Below are positions 44,207 to 51,955 of a DNA stretch of 64,000 nt, piece by piece. The stretch lies in NCBI GenBank assembly GCA_902574705.1, contig CACGOM010000005.1, positions 1 through 64,000 of the forward strand, given 5' to 3'. The stretch comes from an uncultured Pelagibacteraceae bacterium (GTDB taxonomy: Bacteria; Pseudomonadota; Alphaproteobacteria; Pelagibacterales; Pelagibacteraceae). Each line of letters begins with the position of its first letter. Positions within the stretch are counted from its first letter, which is position 1. The notes under the pieces were generated by a model that did not search any database, was not told the DNA's origin, and worked only from the letters and a program-made list of their open reading frames with translations. The position numbers and the translations under genes were made by a program.

Positions 44207-44950
44207 TCAAAAAATTTTTATACCCATTCTTACTGCTACAAATATAACTAAACAAGATGTAATTAATGCTAAAAATCTCGTAGGTAAAATTTTCAAGTTT
44301 AAATAATTTCCAAATTGCCCGCCTATCAAAACAAAAAATAATAAATACCAATAATCTAAAATATCATTAAGCACATATGATTTTGTTAATTGGCCTATAA
44401 TTCCTGCAAAAGAATTTATTAATATAAATAGAGATGAAGTTGTAACAATATGTTTTGGCAAGCCCGCTCTTAACAAAAACAATATTGGACTTAAAAATAT
44501 ACCCCCACCAATGCCAACGATCCCTGACAAAATACCAAGAATTGATCCAATGAATAATGAATATATGTATTTTACTTTTCTGTATTTATTTTTATTATCA
44601 TCATAAGATTTAAAATTAAACAATAGCAAAAAACCTGAAACAAGAAGTACCAAGAACAATAATATTTCAAAAATATCTTTTTCTATTTCTAAAGCTCCTC
44701 CAACAAAAGCCATAGGTACGGACCCAATCAAGTATGGTATCAACAGTTTTAGATTTAAGTTTCCTGCTCTTATGTAATTGAAAGAGTTTCCTGAAACTAC
44801 GACAATATTACATCCTAATGCTATAACGGGAAGGATATAATATGGAATTTCCCATATTAGCAATAAAGCAAGATATGTTGACCCTCCACCAAAACCAACA
44901 CTTGAATATAATATTGCTGTTACAAAAAATAAAATTGGTAATATAATCAT
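44207..44950 (-). CDS. TauE/SafE-family membrane permease
   Basis: A 247-aa polytopic membrane protein of the DUF81/TauE family, with about eight spans. The paired family motifs are visible: 'VGFGGGSTYLALLL' in the first repeat and 'GILSGIVGIGGGIFLSPILFLLRAGLPKHIVTTSSLFILINS' in the second (G-x-x-[SG]-x-x-x-G-[IV]-G-G-G). Members move organosulfur compounds, sulfite or similar anions. Together with the downstream homocysteine methyltransferase-like gene this hints at a sulfur-compound role, which is inference. The gene diverges from moaB by 9 bp. Confidence 0.88.
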   Translation of the reverse strand: MIILPILFFVTAILYSSVGFGGGSTYLALLLIWEIPYYILPVIALGCNIVVVSGNSFNYIRAGNLNLKLLIPYLIGSVPMAFVGGALEIEKDIFEILLFLVLLVSGFLLLFNFKSYDDNKNKYRKVKYIYSLFIGSILGILSGIVGIGGGIFLSPILFLLRAGLPKHIVTTSSLFILINSFAGIIGQLTKSYVLNDILDYWYLLFFVLIGGQFGNYLNLKILPTRFLALITSCLVIFVAVRMGIKIF

Positions 44951-44959
44951 TTATAAATT

Positions 44960-45460
44960 ATGCATGTAAATATAGCACTTTTAACGGTTACTGATACCAG
45001 AACATTGGAAACAGATAAATCTGGAAATATTTTAGTTGAGAAAATTAAGAAAGCTAATCACAATTTAGTAGAACGAAAAATTTGCAAAGACAACAAAGAA
45101 GATATTAAGAATATACTGAAAGAATGGACCAGTAAAAAAAATTTAGATGTGATAATTACAACGGGTGGGACTGGTTTAACCGGAAGAGATATTACCCCAG
45201 AGGCATTGGACGAAATAGCAGATAAGCATATACCTGGATTTGGTGAAATTTTTAGATATTTTAGTTTAGAGACTGTAGGAACTTCATCAATTCAATCAAG
45301 AGCATGTGCGGTACTTTCAAATGGAAAATATATATTTGCATTACCAGGTTCATCTGGTGGAGTTACAGATGCATGGGATAAAATTTTGATATACCAATTA
45401 GACGTAAATCATAAACCATGTAATTTTGTTGAGTTGTTCCCCAGATTAAAAGAAAAATAA
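44960..45460 (+). CDS. moaB: Molybdenum cofactor biosynthesis protein MoaB
   Basis: A 166-aa MoaB/Mog-family protein. 'VITTGGTGLTGRDITPEALDEIADKHIPGFGEIFRY' and 'FALPGSSGGVTDAWDKIL' are the family motifs binding molybdopterin phosphate and nucleotide. In organisms without Mog, MoaB-type proteins can adenylylate molybdopterin before metal insertion; E. coli MoaB itself seems inactive, so the role depends on whether a mog exists elsewhere. No moeA is in the window. It starts the molybdenum-related stretch that continues to moaA at 57 kb. RNA would run convergent with the next EamA gene. Confidence 0.92.
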   Translation: MHVNIALLTVTDTRTLETDKSGNILVEKIKKANHNLVERKICKDNKEDIKNILKEWTSKKNLDVIITTGGTGLTGRDITPEALDEIADKHIPGFGEIFRYFSLETVGTSSIQSRACAVLSNGKYIFALPGSSGGVTDAWDKILIYQLDVNHKPCNFVELFPRLKEK

Positions 45461-45461
45461 T

Positions 45462-46310
45462 TTACTTTCTTGTAGCAATAAAAACACCAGCCGAAGCAAT
45501 AATAAATCCACAAATATCTATAAAATTTAAACTTTCGTTTAGAAATATCCAAGCAATAAAAGCTGATGTGGCAGGTATAAGAAAAAAAATAGAAACAGTT
45601 TTGCTTGCTGAATTATGCTTAATTAAAAACATTAAAATTGTAAAAGCGCCAAAAGAAACTAATATAATTTGATGAGCCATTGCAATTGCAAATGTAGTAT
45701 TAAAATCTATAAATGCTTCAACAAAAAATATAATTATTAATAAATGAAATAGAAAACCTCCTATAGCTTGATACATATTATTTACTGGTAGAGAAATATT
45801 ATGACTTAATTTTTTTTGCCAAATAGTCGAACCAGTAATGGCAAATAAAGCAATAAAAGTAGCTACAACCCCTGAAATTGGAATATTTTCACCAACATCT
45901 AAACCTAGCACTAGCACTGCCCCGATAAATCCTAATAAAATACCTATCCACTCTTTCCAGCCTATTTTTTCATTTAATAATGGACCTGCTAAAATATTTG
46001 TTAAAATTGGTTGCAATGTAACTATAAGTGCTGCAATACCTGTTGGCATTCCTCTTGAAATTGAAAAAAAAACACCTCCTAGGTACAAACCATGAAATAA
46101 TACTCCAGTCAATAAAGACTGGATCATATTCTTTTTTGAAACAATAATATTTTTTTTACTAAAATATGAAAAAATAAAAAAACCTATTGCCACAATCAAA
46201 AATCTAAAGGCTAAGGCAGAGAAAGGTTCGCTATTATCTACTATCGGTTTAGTTGTAATAAATGCTGAAGACCAAAGTAAAATAAAAATAAATGGAAAAA
46301 GTTTAATCAT
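45462..46310 (-). CDS. EamA-family (DMT) transporter
   Basis: A 282-aa ten-span membrane protein, the second DMT transporter of the window. 'LLWSSAFITTKPIVDNSEPFSALAFRFLIVAIGFFIF' and 'GIAALIVTLQPILTNILAGPLLNEKIGWKEWIGILLGFIGAVLVLG' are classical EamA repeat segments (E-K-x-x-x-x-x-W-x-G-x-x-L-G-x-x-G). The ligand is unknown. It is on the opposite strand to the surrounding Mo-related genes and shares no obvious operon with them, except that a DUF1244 gene lies 15 bp upstream on the same strand. Confidence 0.88.
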   Translation of the reverse strand: MIKLFPFIFILLWSSAFITTKPIVDNSEPFSALAFRFLIVAIGFFIFSYFSKKNIIVSKKNMIQSLLTGVLFHGLYLGGVFFSISRGMPTGIAALIVTLQPILTNILAGPLLNEKIGWKEWIGILLGFIGAVLVLGLDVGENIPISGVVATFIALFAITGSTIWQKKLSHNISLPVNNMYQAIGGFLFHLLIIIFFVEAFIDFNTTFAIAMAHQIILVSFGAFTILMFLIKHNSASKTVSIFFLIPATSAFIAWIFLNESLNFIDICGFIIASAGVFIATRK

Positions 46311-46325
46311 TGAAAAGAAAAATAT

Positions 46326-46571
46326 TTATTTTTGATATTTTTCTTTCCATTCAGAATAAGGCATTCCATAAACATGTTCTCTTGCCTCTGGATCAGTTAT
46401 TTCTATCCCTTTTTTTTGAGCTTCTTCACGGTACCATTTAGATAAACAATTTCTGCAGAAACCGGCTAAATTCATCAAATCGATATTTTGAACATCCTTC
46501 CTCTCTCTTAAATGATTTATTAACCTTTCAAATGCTGCTGATTGTAATTCTTTTTTTGTATTTTCATCCAT
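46326..46571 (-). CDS. DUF1244 family protein
   Basis: An 81-aa protein of the DUF1244 family, widespread in Proteobacteria and functionally uncharacterised. The conserved stretch is 'AAFERLINHLRERKDVQNIDLMNLAGFCRNCLSKWYREEA', including the C-R-N-C-L-[SA]-[KR]-W-Y core, followed by 'EAREHVYGMPYSEWKEKYQ'. The Cys pair could bind a metal. It precedes the EamA gene on the minus strand and diverges from coxG by 23 bp. Confidence 0.9.
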   Translation of the reverse strand: MDENTKKELQSAAFERLINHLRERKDVQNIDLMNLAGFCRNCLSKWYREEAQKKGIEITDPEAREHVYGMPYSEWKEKYQK

Positions 46572-46594
46572 AATATTTGGTATATGCTTATTCT

Positions 46595-47167
46595 ATGAAA
46601 TTATCAGGTTCATATCAAATTAATTTAGACAAACAAAAAGTATGGGAAGCTTTAAATGATCCTGAGATTTTAAAAAATTCAATCCCGGGATGCGATGACT
46701 TCATAAAGAATTCAGACACCAATTTTTCTGCTAAAGCAACCAATAAAATTGGACCTTTTAATGCATCTTTTACAGGTGAAATAGAGTTAAAAGAACTGAA
46801 TCCTCCAAATAGTTATAAAATAACTGGATCAGGAAATTCGCCAGTTGGTTTTGCGCAAGGAGAAGCAGATGTCAAACTAGAAGATAGCGATGGAGGAACA
46901 AAGTTAATTTATTCTGTTGATGCACAAGTTGGAGGAAAAATTGCTCAAGTTGGATCAAGATTGATTGATATGACAGCAAAAAAAATGGCTGATATTTTTT
47001 TTGGTAAATTTTCAGAACTGATTTCACGTGAAACTTCTGGAGTTGAAAAAGATGAATCCAAACCGGATGAAGAAAATAAAAAAACCCAAAGTGAAAAAAA
47101 ATATATTTACATTATTGCAGGAATGATTGTAGTTTCAGTGGGAATAGCATGGTTTTTCTTTAATTAA
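46595..47167 (+). CDS. coxG: CoxG-like carbon monoxide dehydrogenase subunit G family protein
   Basis: A 190-aa SRPBCC/START-like protein with a C-terminal membrane anchor (about 171-189, 'YIIAGMIVVSVGIAWFFF'). 'MKLSGSYQINLDKQKVWEALNDPEILKNSIPGCDDF' is the CoxG N-terminus (I-P-G-C). The track begins at a TTG six codons earlier; the ATG at 46595 starts the conserved motif. CoxG recruits or anchors CO dehydrogenase to the membrane and may carry quinone between it and the respiratory chain in characterised systems. Placed 100 bp before coxS-coxL-coxM. Confidence 0.88.
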   Translation: MKLSGSYQINLDKQKVWEALNDPEILKNSIPGCDDFIKNSDTNFSAKATNKIGPFNASFTGEIELKELNPPNSYKITGSGNSPVGFAQGEADVKLEDSDGGTKLIYSVDAQVGGKIAQVGSRLIDMTAKKMADIFFGKFSELISRETSGVEKDESKPDEENKKTQSEKKYIYIIAGMIVVSVGIAWFFFN

Positions 47168-47172
47168 TATTA

Positions 47173-47195
47173 CTACTCTTAGTAGAATTTATTTT
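47173..47195 (+). terminator. Weak candidate terminator after coxG
   Basis: CTACT and AGTAG arms form a 5-bp stem around a CTT triloop, followed by ATTTATTTT. It lies 5 bp after the coxG stop in the 103-bp gap before coxS. The stem is short, so read-through is likely. Confidence 0.35.
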
Positions 47196-47238
47196 CATTA
47201 GTCAGTTGAACAATGAGCTTCTTAATGTTTAACTCAAA

Positions 47239-47244
47239 TATAAT
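47239..47244 (+). promoter_or_regulatory. Candidate -10 box for coxSLM
   Basis: A perfect TATAAT lies 26 bp before the coxS ATG. A TTGAAC hexamer exists further upstream but at 27-bp spacing, too far for sigma-70, so only the -10 is supported. A strong AAGGGG ribosome site follows. Confidence 0.35.
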
Positions 47245-47270
47245 TGTAATTAATTATGTAAAGGGGAAGC

Positions 47271-47732
47271 ATGAGAAAAGTTACACTAGAAATCAACGGT
47301 AAAACCGTTGTTAAAGAAGTTCATGATAATACTTTATTGTCTTCATTTTTAAGGGACCATTTAAATCTAACAGGCACACACATTGGATGCGACACTAGTC
47401 AATGCGGAGCGTGTGTAGTTCATGTAAATGGAAATTCATTAAAAAGTTGTACTGCCCTAGCAGCGGATATTGATGGATCAAAAGTAACCACAATAGAGGG
47501 ACTGGCAACAAATGGTAAAATGCATCCAATGCAAGAAGCATTTAAAAAGTTACACGGTTTACAATGTGGATTTTGTACGCCTGGCATGGTTATGAGTGCA
47601 GTGGATCTATTACAAAAAAATAAAAAACCTTCTGATACAGAAATAAGAGATTGGTTGGAAGGCAATATTTGTAGATGTACTGGATATCAAAATATCGTTG
47701 CAGCAGTAAAAGAAGCAGCAACAAAAATGTAA
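47271..47732 (+). CDS. coxS: CO dehydrogenase / xanthine-oxidase-family small subunit, 2x[2Fe-2S]
   Basis: A 153-aa electron-transfer subunit. The plant-type ferredoxin cluster is held by Cys40, 45, 48 and 60 ('[12 protein letters not shown]' and 'SCT'), and the second cluster by Cys99, 102, 134 and 136 ('CGFCTPGM' and '[10 protein letters not shown]'). This is the standard ferredoxin-plus-helical domain order of the family. It passes electrons between the molybdenum site of CoxL and the FAD of CoxM. A clear AAGGGG Shine-Dalgarno precedes the ATG. Confidence 0.94.
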   Translation: MRKVTLEINGKTVVKEVHDNTLLSSFLRDHLNLTGTHIGCDTSQCGACVVHVNGNSLKSCTALAADIDGSKVTTIEGLATNGKMHPMQEAFKKLHGLQCGFCTPGMVMSAVDLLQKNKKPSDTEIRDWLEGNICRCTGYQNIVAAVKEAATKM

Positions 47733-47738
47733 TAATTT

Positions 47739-47744
47739 AGGAGG
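47739..47744 (+). promoter_or_regulatory. Consensus ribosome binding site of coxL
   Basis: AGGAGG, a full anti-Shine-Dalgarno match, lies 8 bp before the coxL ATG at 47753 and fixes that start. Most genes in this window lack such a site, so coxL and coxM stand out as likely well translated. Confidence 0.8.
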
Positions 47745-47752
47745 TTTTAACA

Positions 47753-50131
47753 ATGGCAAGTCTAGTTGGTTCACGAGTTGAGAGGAAAGAAGATAAAAGA
47801 TTTTTAACTGGAAAAGGAAGGTATACATCAGATATCAACCTTGCAAACCAAACATATGCTATTTTTGTAAGATCTCCACATGCAAGAGCTCAAATTAAAA
47901 AATTAGATATTTCAAAAGCACAAAAATCTTCGGGTGTTGTTAGTATTTTGACCGGATCTGAAATTGCTGAAGACAAAATTGGAGGTTTAATTGCTGGTTG
48001 GGCGATTAGAAGTGAGGATGGAACAGAAATGAAATGTCCCGCTAATCCACCATTAGCAAAAGATATTGTAAACTTTGTAGGTGACCCAGTTGCTGTTGTT
48101 ATAGCCGAAAGTTTAGAAGAGGCAAAAGTTGCTGCTGAAAAAGTTTCAGTAGATTACAAGGTTCTTAAAGCTGTCACAAGTACTGCAGATGCAATGAATG
48201 GAGATACGATTCATGAGGGCATAGATAAAAATTTATGTTTTGATTGGTTACTTGGCGATAGACAAAAAGTTAAAGAAGCCTTTGAAAAAGCAGATAAGGT
48301 AATTTCTATAGATATAATTAATAATAGATTAATTCCAAATGCAATGGAGCCTAGAGCTTGTCTTGCTGATTATAATTCAGCTTCAGAGGAAATAACTTTG
48401 TATACAACGAGTCAAAATCCACATTTGTCTAGGCTTATAATGTCTGCTTTTGGCAATGTTTCACCTGAACATAAATTGAGAGTAGTTGCTCCAGATGTTG
48501 GGGGAGGATTTGGATCAAAAATTAATGTCTATAATGAAGATATAGTTTGTAGCTGGGCAGCAAAAAAAATTAATAGAGCAATAAAATGGGTAGCTGAAAG
48601 ATCTGAATCTTTTTTAACTGATATACATGGAAGAGACCATGTTACTCATGCTGAGTTAGCTGTTACAAATGACGGTAAATTTTTAGGATTTAAAAATGAA
48701 ACAATTGCTAATTTAGGGGCATATGCAAGAGTTTTTGGAACAGTAACTCCTACATATTTGTTTGGACCTTGTGCGACAGGTGTTTATGAAATACCTGCTG
48801 CATACAGTAACGTTAAAGCTGTTTTTACAAATACAGCTCCTGTTGATGCCTACAGAGGTGCGGGAAGACCAGAAGCAACCTACACAATTGAAAGATTAGT
48901 TGAAAAAGCTTCAATGGAACTTGGAATAGATAAAACGGAATTAAGAATGAAAAATTTTCCAACAGCTTTTCCATTTAAACAAACATTAGTTCACACTGTA
49001 GACTCAGGTGATTATGTGGCTGGAATGGAAAAAGCTAAACAAATGGCAGATTACAATGGTTATGAAGCAAGAAGAAAAGAGTCAGAGTCCAAAGGAAAAC
49101 TTAGAGGAATTGGAGTTTCATCTTATTTTGAAGCATGTGGTATTGCACCATCAGCAGCAGTAATGTCTTTAGGTTGTGGTGTTGGGTTATGGGAATCTGC
49201 AGAGGTAAGATTTAATCCTACAGGCCAAGTAACTGTTTATACAGGATCACATAGTCATGGACAAAGTCATCAAACTACATTCGCTCAAATTGCAGCTGAC
49301 GAGTTAGGTGTACCTATAGAAAATATTGATATAGTTCACGGAGATACAGACAAGGGAACTTTTGGCATGGGAACTTATGGTTCTAGATCACTTACTGTAG
49401 GTGGTATAGCAATCGTAAATGCTTGCAAGAAAATTGTAGAAAAAGGAAAAAGAGTAACGGCAAAAATGTTAGAGTCAAGTCCAGATGATGTTGAATTTAA
49501 GGATGGAGAATTCATTGTTGCAAAATCGAATAAGAAAAAAACAATTGGTGAAATTGCTTTTGCTTGTTATCTCCCAGGTGTTAGAGATGAAATGAAATCT
49601 CCTTTACCTGAAGGTGAAGAACCAGGTTTAAAAGAAACTGCATTTTTTGATCCTTCAAATTTTTCTTTTCCAGCAGGAACTCATATTGCTGAAGTTGAAA
49701 TTGATCCAGAGACTGGTGAAGTTAAACTAGAAAAATATACCGCGTGTGATGATTTTGGAAGAATAATTAATCCGATGATAGTAGAGGGTCAAGTTCATGG
49801 TGGTTTAGCTCAAGGCATAGGTCAAGCTTTGTATGAAAATGCTGAATATGATGAAACAGGACAATTGATGACCGGTTCATATATGGATTATACGATGCCA
49901 AGAGCAGATAATTTTCCAGAATTTAATATTGGATACACTTGTACGCACGCAACTACAAATCCACTAGGTGTAAAAGGATGTGGTGAAGCAGGTGCAATAG
50001 CGGCACCTCCAACAGTTATGAATGCTGTAATAGACGCATTAGGTGGACAAGAAATTACAATGCCAGCTACAGCTGAAAAAGTTTGGAAAGCATGTAAAAA
50101 TCTAAAAAAACCAAATTCAAAAGCAGCATAG
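47753..50131 (+). CDS. coxL: Molybdenum hydroxylase large subunit, CoxL form II-like
   Basis: The molybdopterin-binding catalytic subunit, 792 aa. 'VGSRVERKEDKRFLTGKGRYTSDI' is the usual start; 'APDVGGGFGSKINVYNEDIV' and 'GMGTYGSRSLTVGG' bind the cofactor; 'GVKGCGEAGAIAAPPTVMNA' near the end contains the catalytic glutamate. The active-site loop reads 'AYRGAGR' (about residue 366), the form II signature, not the 'AYxCSFR' of proven CO dehydrogenase (form I), whose Cys holds the copper. Form II enzymes have uncertain substrates, so CO oxidation should not be assumed. Confidence 0.93.
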   Translation: MASLVGSRVERKEDKRFLTGKGRYTSDINLANQTYAIFVRSPHARAQIKKLDISKAQKSSGVVSILTGSEIAEDKIGGLIAGWAIRSEDGTEMKCPANPPLAKDIVNFVGDPVAVVIAESLEEAKVAAEKVSVDYKVLKAVTSTADAMNGDTIHEGIDKNLCFDWLLGDRQKVKEAFEKADKVISIDIINNRLIPNAMEPRACLADYNSASEEITLYTTSQNPHLSRLIMSAFGNVSPEHKLRVVAPDVGGGFGSKINVYNEDIVCSWAAKKINRAIKWVAERSESFLTDIHGRDHVTHAELAVTNDGKFLGFKNETIANLGAYARVFGTVTPTYLFGPCATGVYEIPAAYSNVKAVFTNTAPVDAYRGAGRPEATYTIERLVEKASMELGIDKTELRMKNFPTAFPFKQTLVHTVDSGDYVAGMEKAKQMADYNGYEARRKESESKGKLRGIGVSSYFEACGIAPSAAVMSLGCGVGLWESAEVRFNPTGQVTVYTGSHSHGQSHQTTFAQIAADELGVPIENIDIVHGDTDKGTFGMGTYGSRSLTVGGIAIVNACKKIVEKGKRVTAKMLESSPDDVEFKDGEFIVAKSNKKKTIGEIAFACYLPGVRDEMKSPLPEGEEPGLKETAFFDPSNFSFPAGTHIAEVEIDPETGEVKLEKYTACDDFGRIINPMIVEGQVHGGLAQGIGQALYENAEYDETGQLMTGSYMDYTMPRADNFPEFNIGYTCTHATTNPLGVKGCGEAGAIAAPPTVMNAVIDALGGQEITMPATAEKVWKACKNLKKPNSKAA

Positions 50132-50135
50132 GAGG
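50130..50135 (+). promoter_or_regulatory. Consensus ribosome binding site of coxM
   Basis: AGGAGG overlaps the coxL stop region and ends 3 bp before the coxM ATG at 50139. It allows re-initiation of ribosomes that finish coxL. Confidence 0.75.
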
Positions 50136-50138
50136 AAT

Positions 50139-50924
50139 ATGAAAAATTTTAATTATCACTCAGCAAAAGATATTAAGGAAGCATCAAAATTATCTTCATC
50201 AAACTCTGCTTTTTTAGCCGGAGGAATGACAACAATTCCCTCAATGAAGTTAGGATTAGCTTCTTATAAAGATTTAATTGATATTAAAAATATAAAAAAA
50301 CTTTCAGGAATTAAGGTTAGCAGTAAATCAGTCACAATAGGAGCAACCACTAAACATGTAGAGGTCGCTAACTCTAAGGAATTAAAAAAAACAATACCTT
50401 CTCTTGCAAGTTTAGCTGAAGGGATAGGTGACCCTCAAGTAAGAAATAGAGGAACAATAGGAGGCTCAATTGCAAATAATGATCCATCTGCCGATTATCC
50501 TTCTGCTTGTATAGCTTTGAATGCAACTATTCATACCAATGATAGAAAGATTGAGGCGTCAAAGTTTTTCAAAGGCATGTTTGAAACAGCTTTAAAAAAA
50601 GGTGAACTTATCGAAGCAATTGAGTTTCAAATACCAGAAAAATCTAGCTATCAAAAACATCCAAATCCTGCATCAAGATATGCGATAGTAGGGGTTTATG
50701 TGGCGAAGCACAAAAAAGATATTAATGTTGCGGTAACAGGTGCAAAACCTTGTGTTTACAATGATAAAGATTTATCAAAAGCACTTTCTAATAACTTCTC
50801 AACTTCAGCAATTCAAAATATGGAACTAGACAGTTCAGATATGAACTCGGATATTCATGCTTCAGCAGAATATAGGGCTAGTTTAGTTGTAACACAGGCT
50901 AAAAAAGCCGTTGATGCTTGTTAG
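50139..50924 (+). CDS. coxM: FAD-binding medium subunit of CO dehydrogenase-like enzyme
   Basis: A 261-aa flavoprotein subunit that takes electrons from CoxS. The two FAD-contact motifs are present: 'FLAGGMTTIPSMKLG' (A-G-G-x-[ST]) near residue 26 and 'NRGTIGGSIANNDPSADYP' (T-[IL]-G-G-x-[IL]-x-[NH]-x-D-P-x-[AS]-D) near residue 105. The C-terminal domain ('AEYRASLVVTQAKKAV') fits CoxM. The order S-L-M differs from the M-S-L order of Oligotropha and is common in form II clusters. Confidence 0.93.
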   Translation: MKNFNYHSAKDIKEASKLSSSNSAFLAGGMTTIPSMKLGLASYKDLIDIKNIKKLSGIKVSSKSVTIGATTKHVEVANSKELKKTIPSLASLAEGIGDPQVRNRGTIGGSIANNDPSADYPSACIALNATIHTNDRKIEASKFFKGMFETALKKGELIEAIEFQIPEKSSYQKHPNPASRYAIVGVYVAKHKKDINVAVTGAKPCVYNDKDLSKALSNNFSTSAIQNMELDSSDMNSDIHASAEYRASLVVTQAKKAVDAC

Positions 50925-50945
50925 ATAAGATTTATATTTTATCAG

Positions 50946-51275
50946 ATGCGAAATTCATTTGATGAAAAAATTTTAGATGAAGCTTATGATTGGATTAAAA
51001 CCAATCAAAAAGTAGTTTTAGCAACCGTAATCCAAACATGGGGATCTTCACCAAGACAAGTTGGTAGCAGGATGATAGTAAATGAAAAAGGAGACTTCTC
51101 AGGCTCTGTTTCAGGGGGATGTGTTGAAACAGCTGTAGTTAGAGAAAGTATAGATTTAATAAAAGAAAATAAACTTTGCAAAAAAATTGAATTTAAAGTT
51201 TCGAATGAAAGCGCATGGGAAGTAGGACTTGCCTGTGGCGGTGAGATCGCAGTTTATTTAGAACAAGTTAATTAA
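50946..51275 (+). CDS. XdhC/CoxI-family maturation factor, N-terminal half as separate gene
   Basis: A 109-aa protein equal to the XdhC_CoxI N-terminal domain. 'VVLATVIQTWGSSPRQVGSRMIVNEKGDFSGSVSGGCVE' is the family signature (T-x-G-S-x-P-R-x-x-G-x-x-M and G-S-[IV]-S-G-G-C-[VL]-E), and it closes with 'VGLACGGEIAVYLE' (C-G-G). XdhC-type proteins bind molybdenum cofactor and insert its sulfido-activated form into xanthine-oxidase-family enzymes. The stop codon overlaps the next start by one base (TAATG), and the next gene carries the matching Rossmann half. Confidence 0.9.
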   Translation: MRNSFDEKILDEAYDWIKTNQKVVLATVIQTWGSSPRQVGSRMIVNEKGDFSGSVSGGCVETAVVRESIDLIKENKLCKKIEFKVSNESAWEVGLACGGEIAVYLEQVN

Positions 51276-51955
51276 TGAAAATTACTACTCTAGAACAAAT
51301 TATTAAAAATAAGTCATCCAAAACAGAATTTGCAATTGTTACAAATCTTCAAAACGGCGAGAGCCAAGTGTTTGAACCAGGAAAAAAATTGACTGGAGAA
51401 TTTGAAAATTTTAATAAACAAGTAGAAAATTTTTTTAATTCAAAAAAAAATGGAATAATTGAAAACTCTGAGATTTTTGTTGAGACATATGTTAGGCCAA
51501 TAAAAGTGATAATTATTGGAGCAGTTCATATAGCTCAATACTTGGTTGACTTTGCAAAAAGTTTAAATTTTGAAATTTTAATAATTGATCCAAGAGGTTA
51601 TTTTGCAACATCACAAAGATTCCCAGATTTAAAAATAATAAATAAGTGGCCAGACGAAGCTTTTAAAGAAATAGAGACTAATAAAACTACTGCTTTAATA
51701 GCTCTAACACATGATCCTAAAATTGATGATCCAGCATTACAATATGCTTTAAATAAAAAATTTTATTATGTTGGTGCCCTTGGCAGTAAAAAAACTCACG
51801 AGAACAGATGCCAAAGATTAAAAGAAGCAGGATTTACAGATGAACAAATTAATTCAATCTATGGACCTATTGGAATCAAATTGGGAGGGAAATCTGCACC
51901 AGAAATTGCACTATCGATTATTGCTCAATTAGTTTCAGAGACATATAATAAATAA
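51275..51955 (+). CDS. XdhC/CoxI-family maturation factor, Rossmann half as separate gene
   Basis: A 226-aa protein with an N-terminal stretch of about 70 residues and a C-terminal XdhC Rossmann domain: 'VIIIGAVHIAQYLVDFAKSLNFEILIIDPR' (G-A-x-H-[IV]-[AG]), 'ALIALTHDPKIDDPAL', 'YVGALGSKKTHENRC' and 'IGIKLGGKSAPEIALSIIAQLV' (P-I-G-[IL]-x-[IL]-G-[AG]-[KR]-[ST]-P-x-E-I-A). These are standard C-terminal XdhC motifs. It overlaps the previous half gene by one base and the following exported protein gene by one base. Confidence 0.9.
   Translation: MKITTLEQIIKNKSSKTEFAIVTNLQNGESQVFEPGKKLTGEFENFNKQVENFFNSKKNGIIENSEIFVETYVRPIKVIIIGAVHIAQYLVDFAKSLNFEILIIDPRGYFATSQRFPDLKIINKWPDEAFKEIETNKTTALIALTHDPKIDDPALQYALNKKFYYVGALGSKKTHENRCQRLKEAGFTDEQINSIYGPIGIKLGGKSAPEIALSIIAQLVSETYNK

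Noticed and set aside
44206-44210. SAM riboswitch ahead of the homocysteine methyltransferase-like gene
   Set aside because: The upstream gene ends one base before it, leaving no leader sequence on the minus strand.
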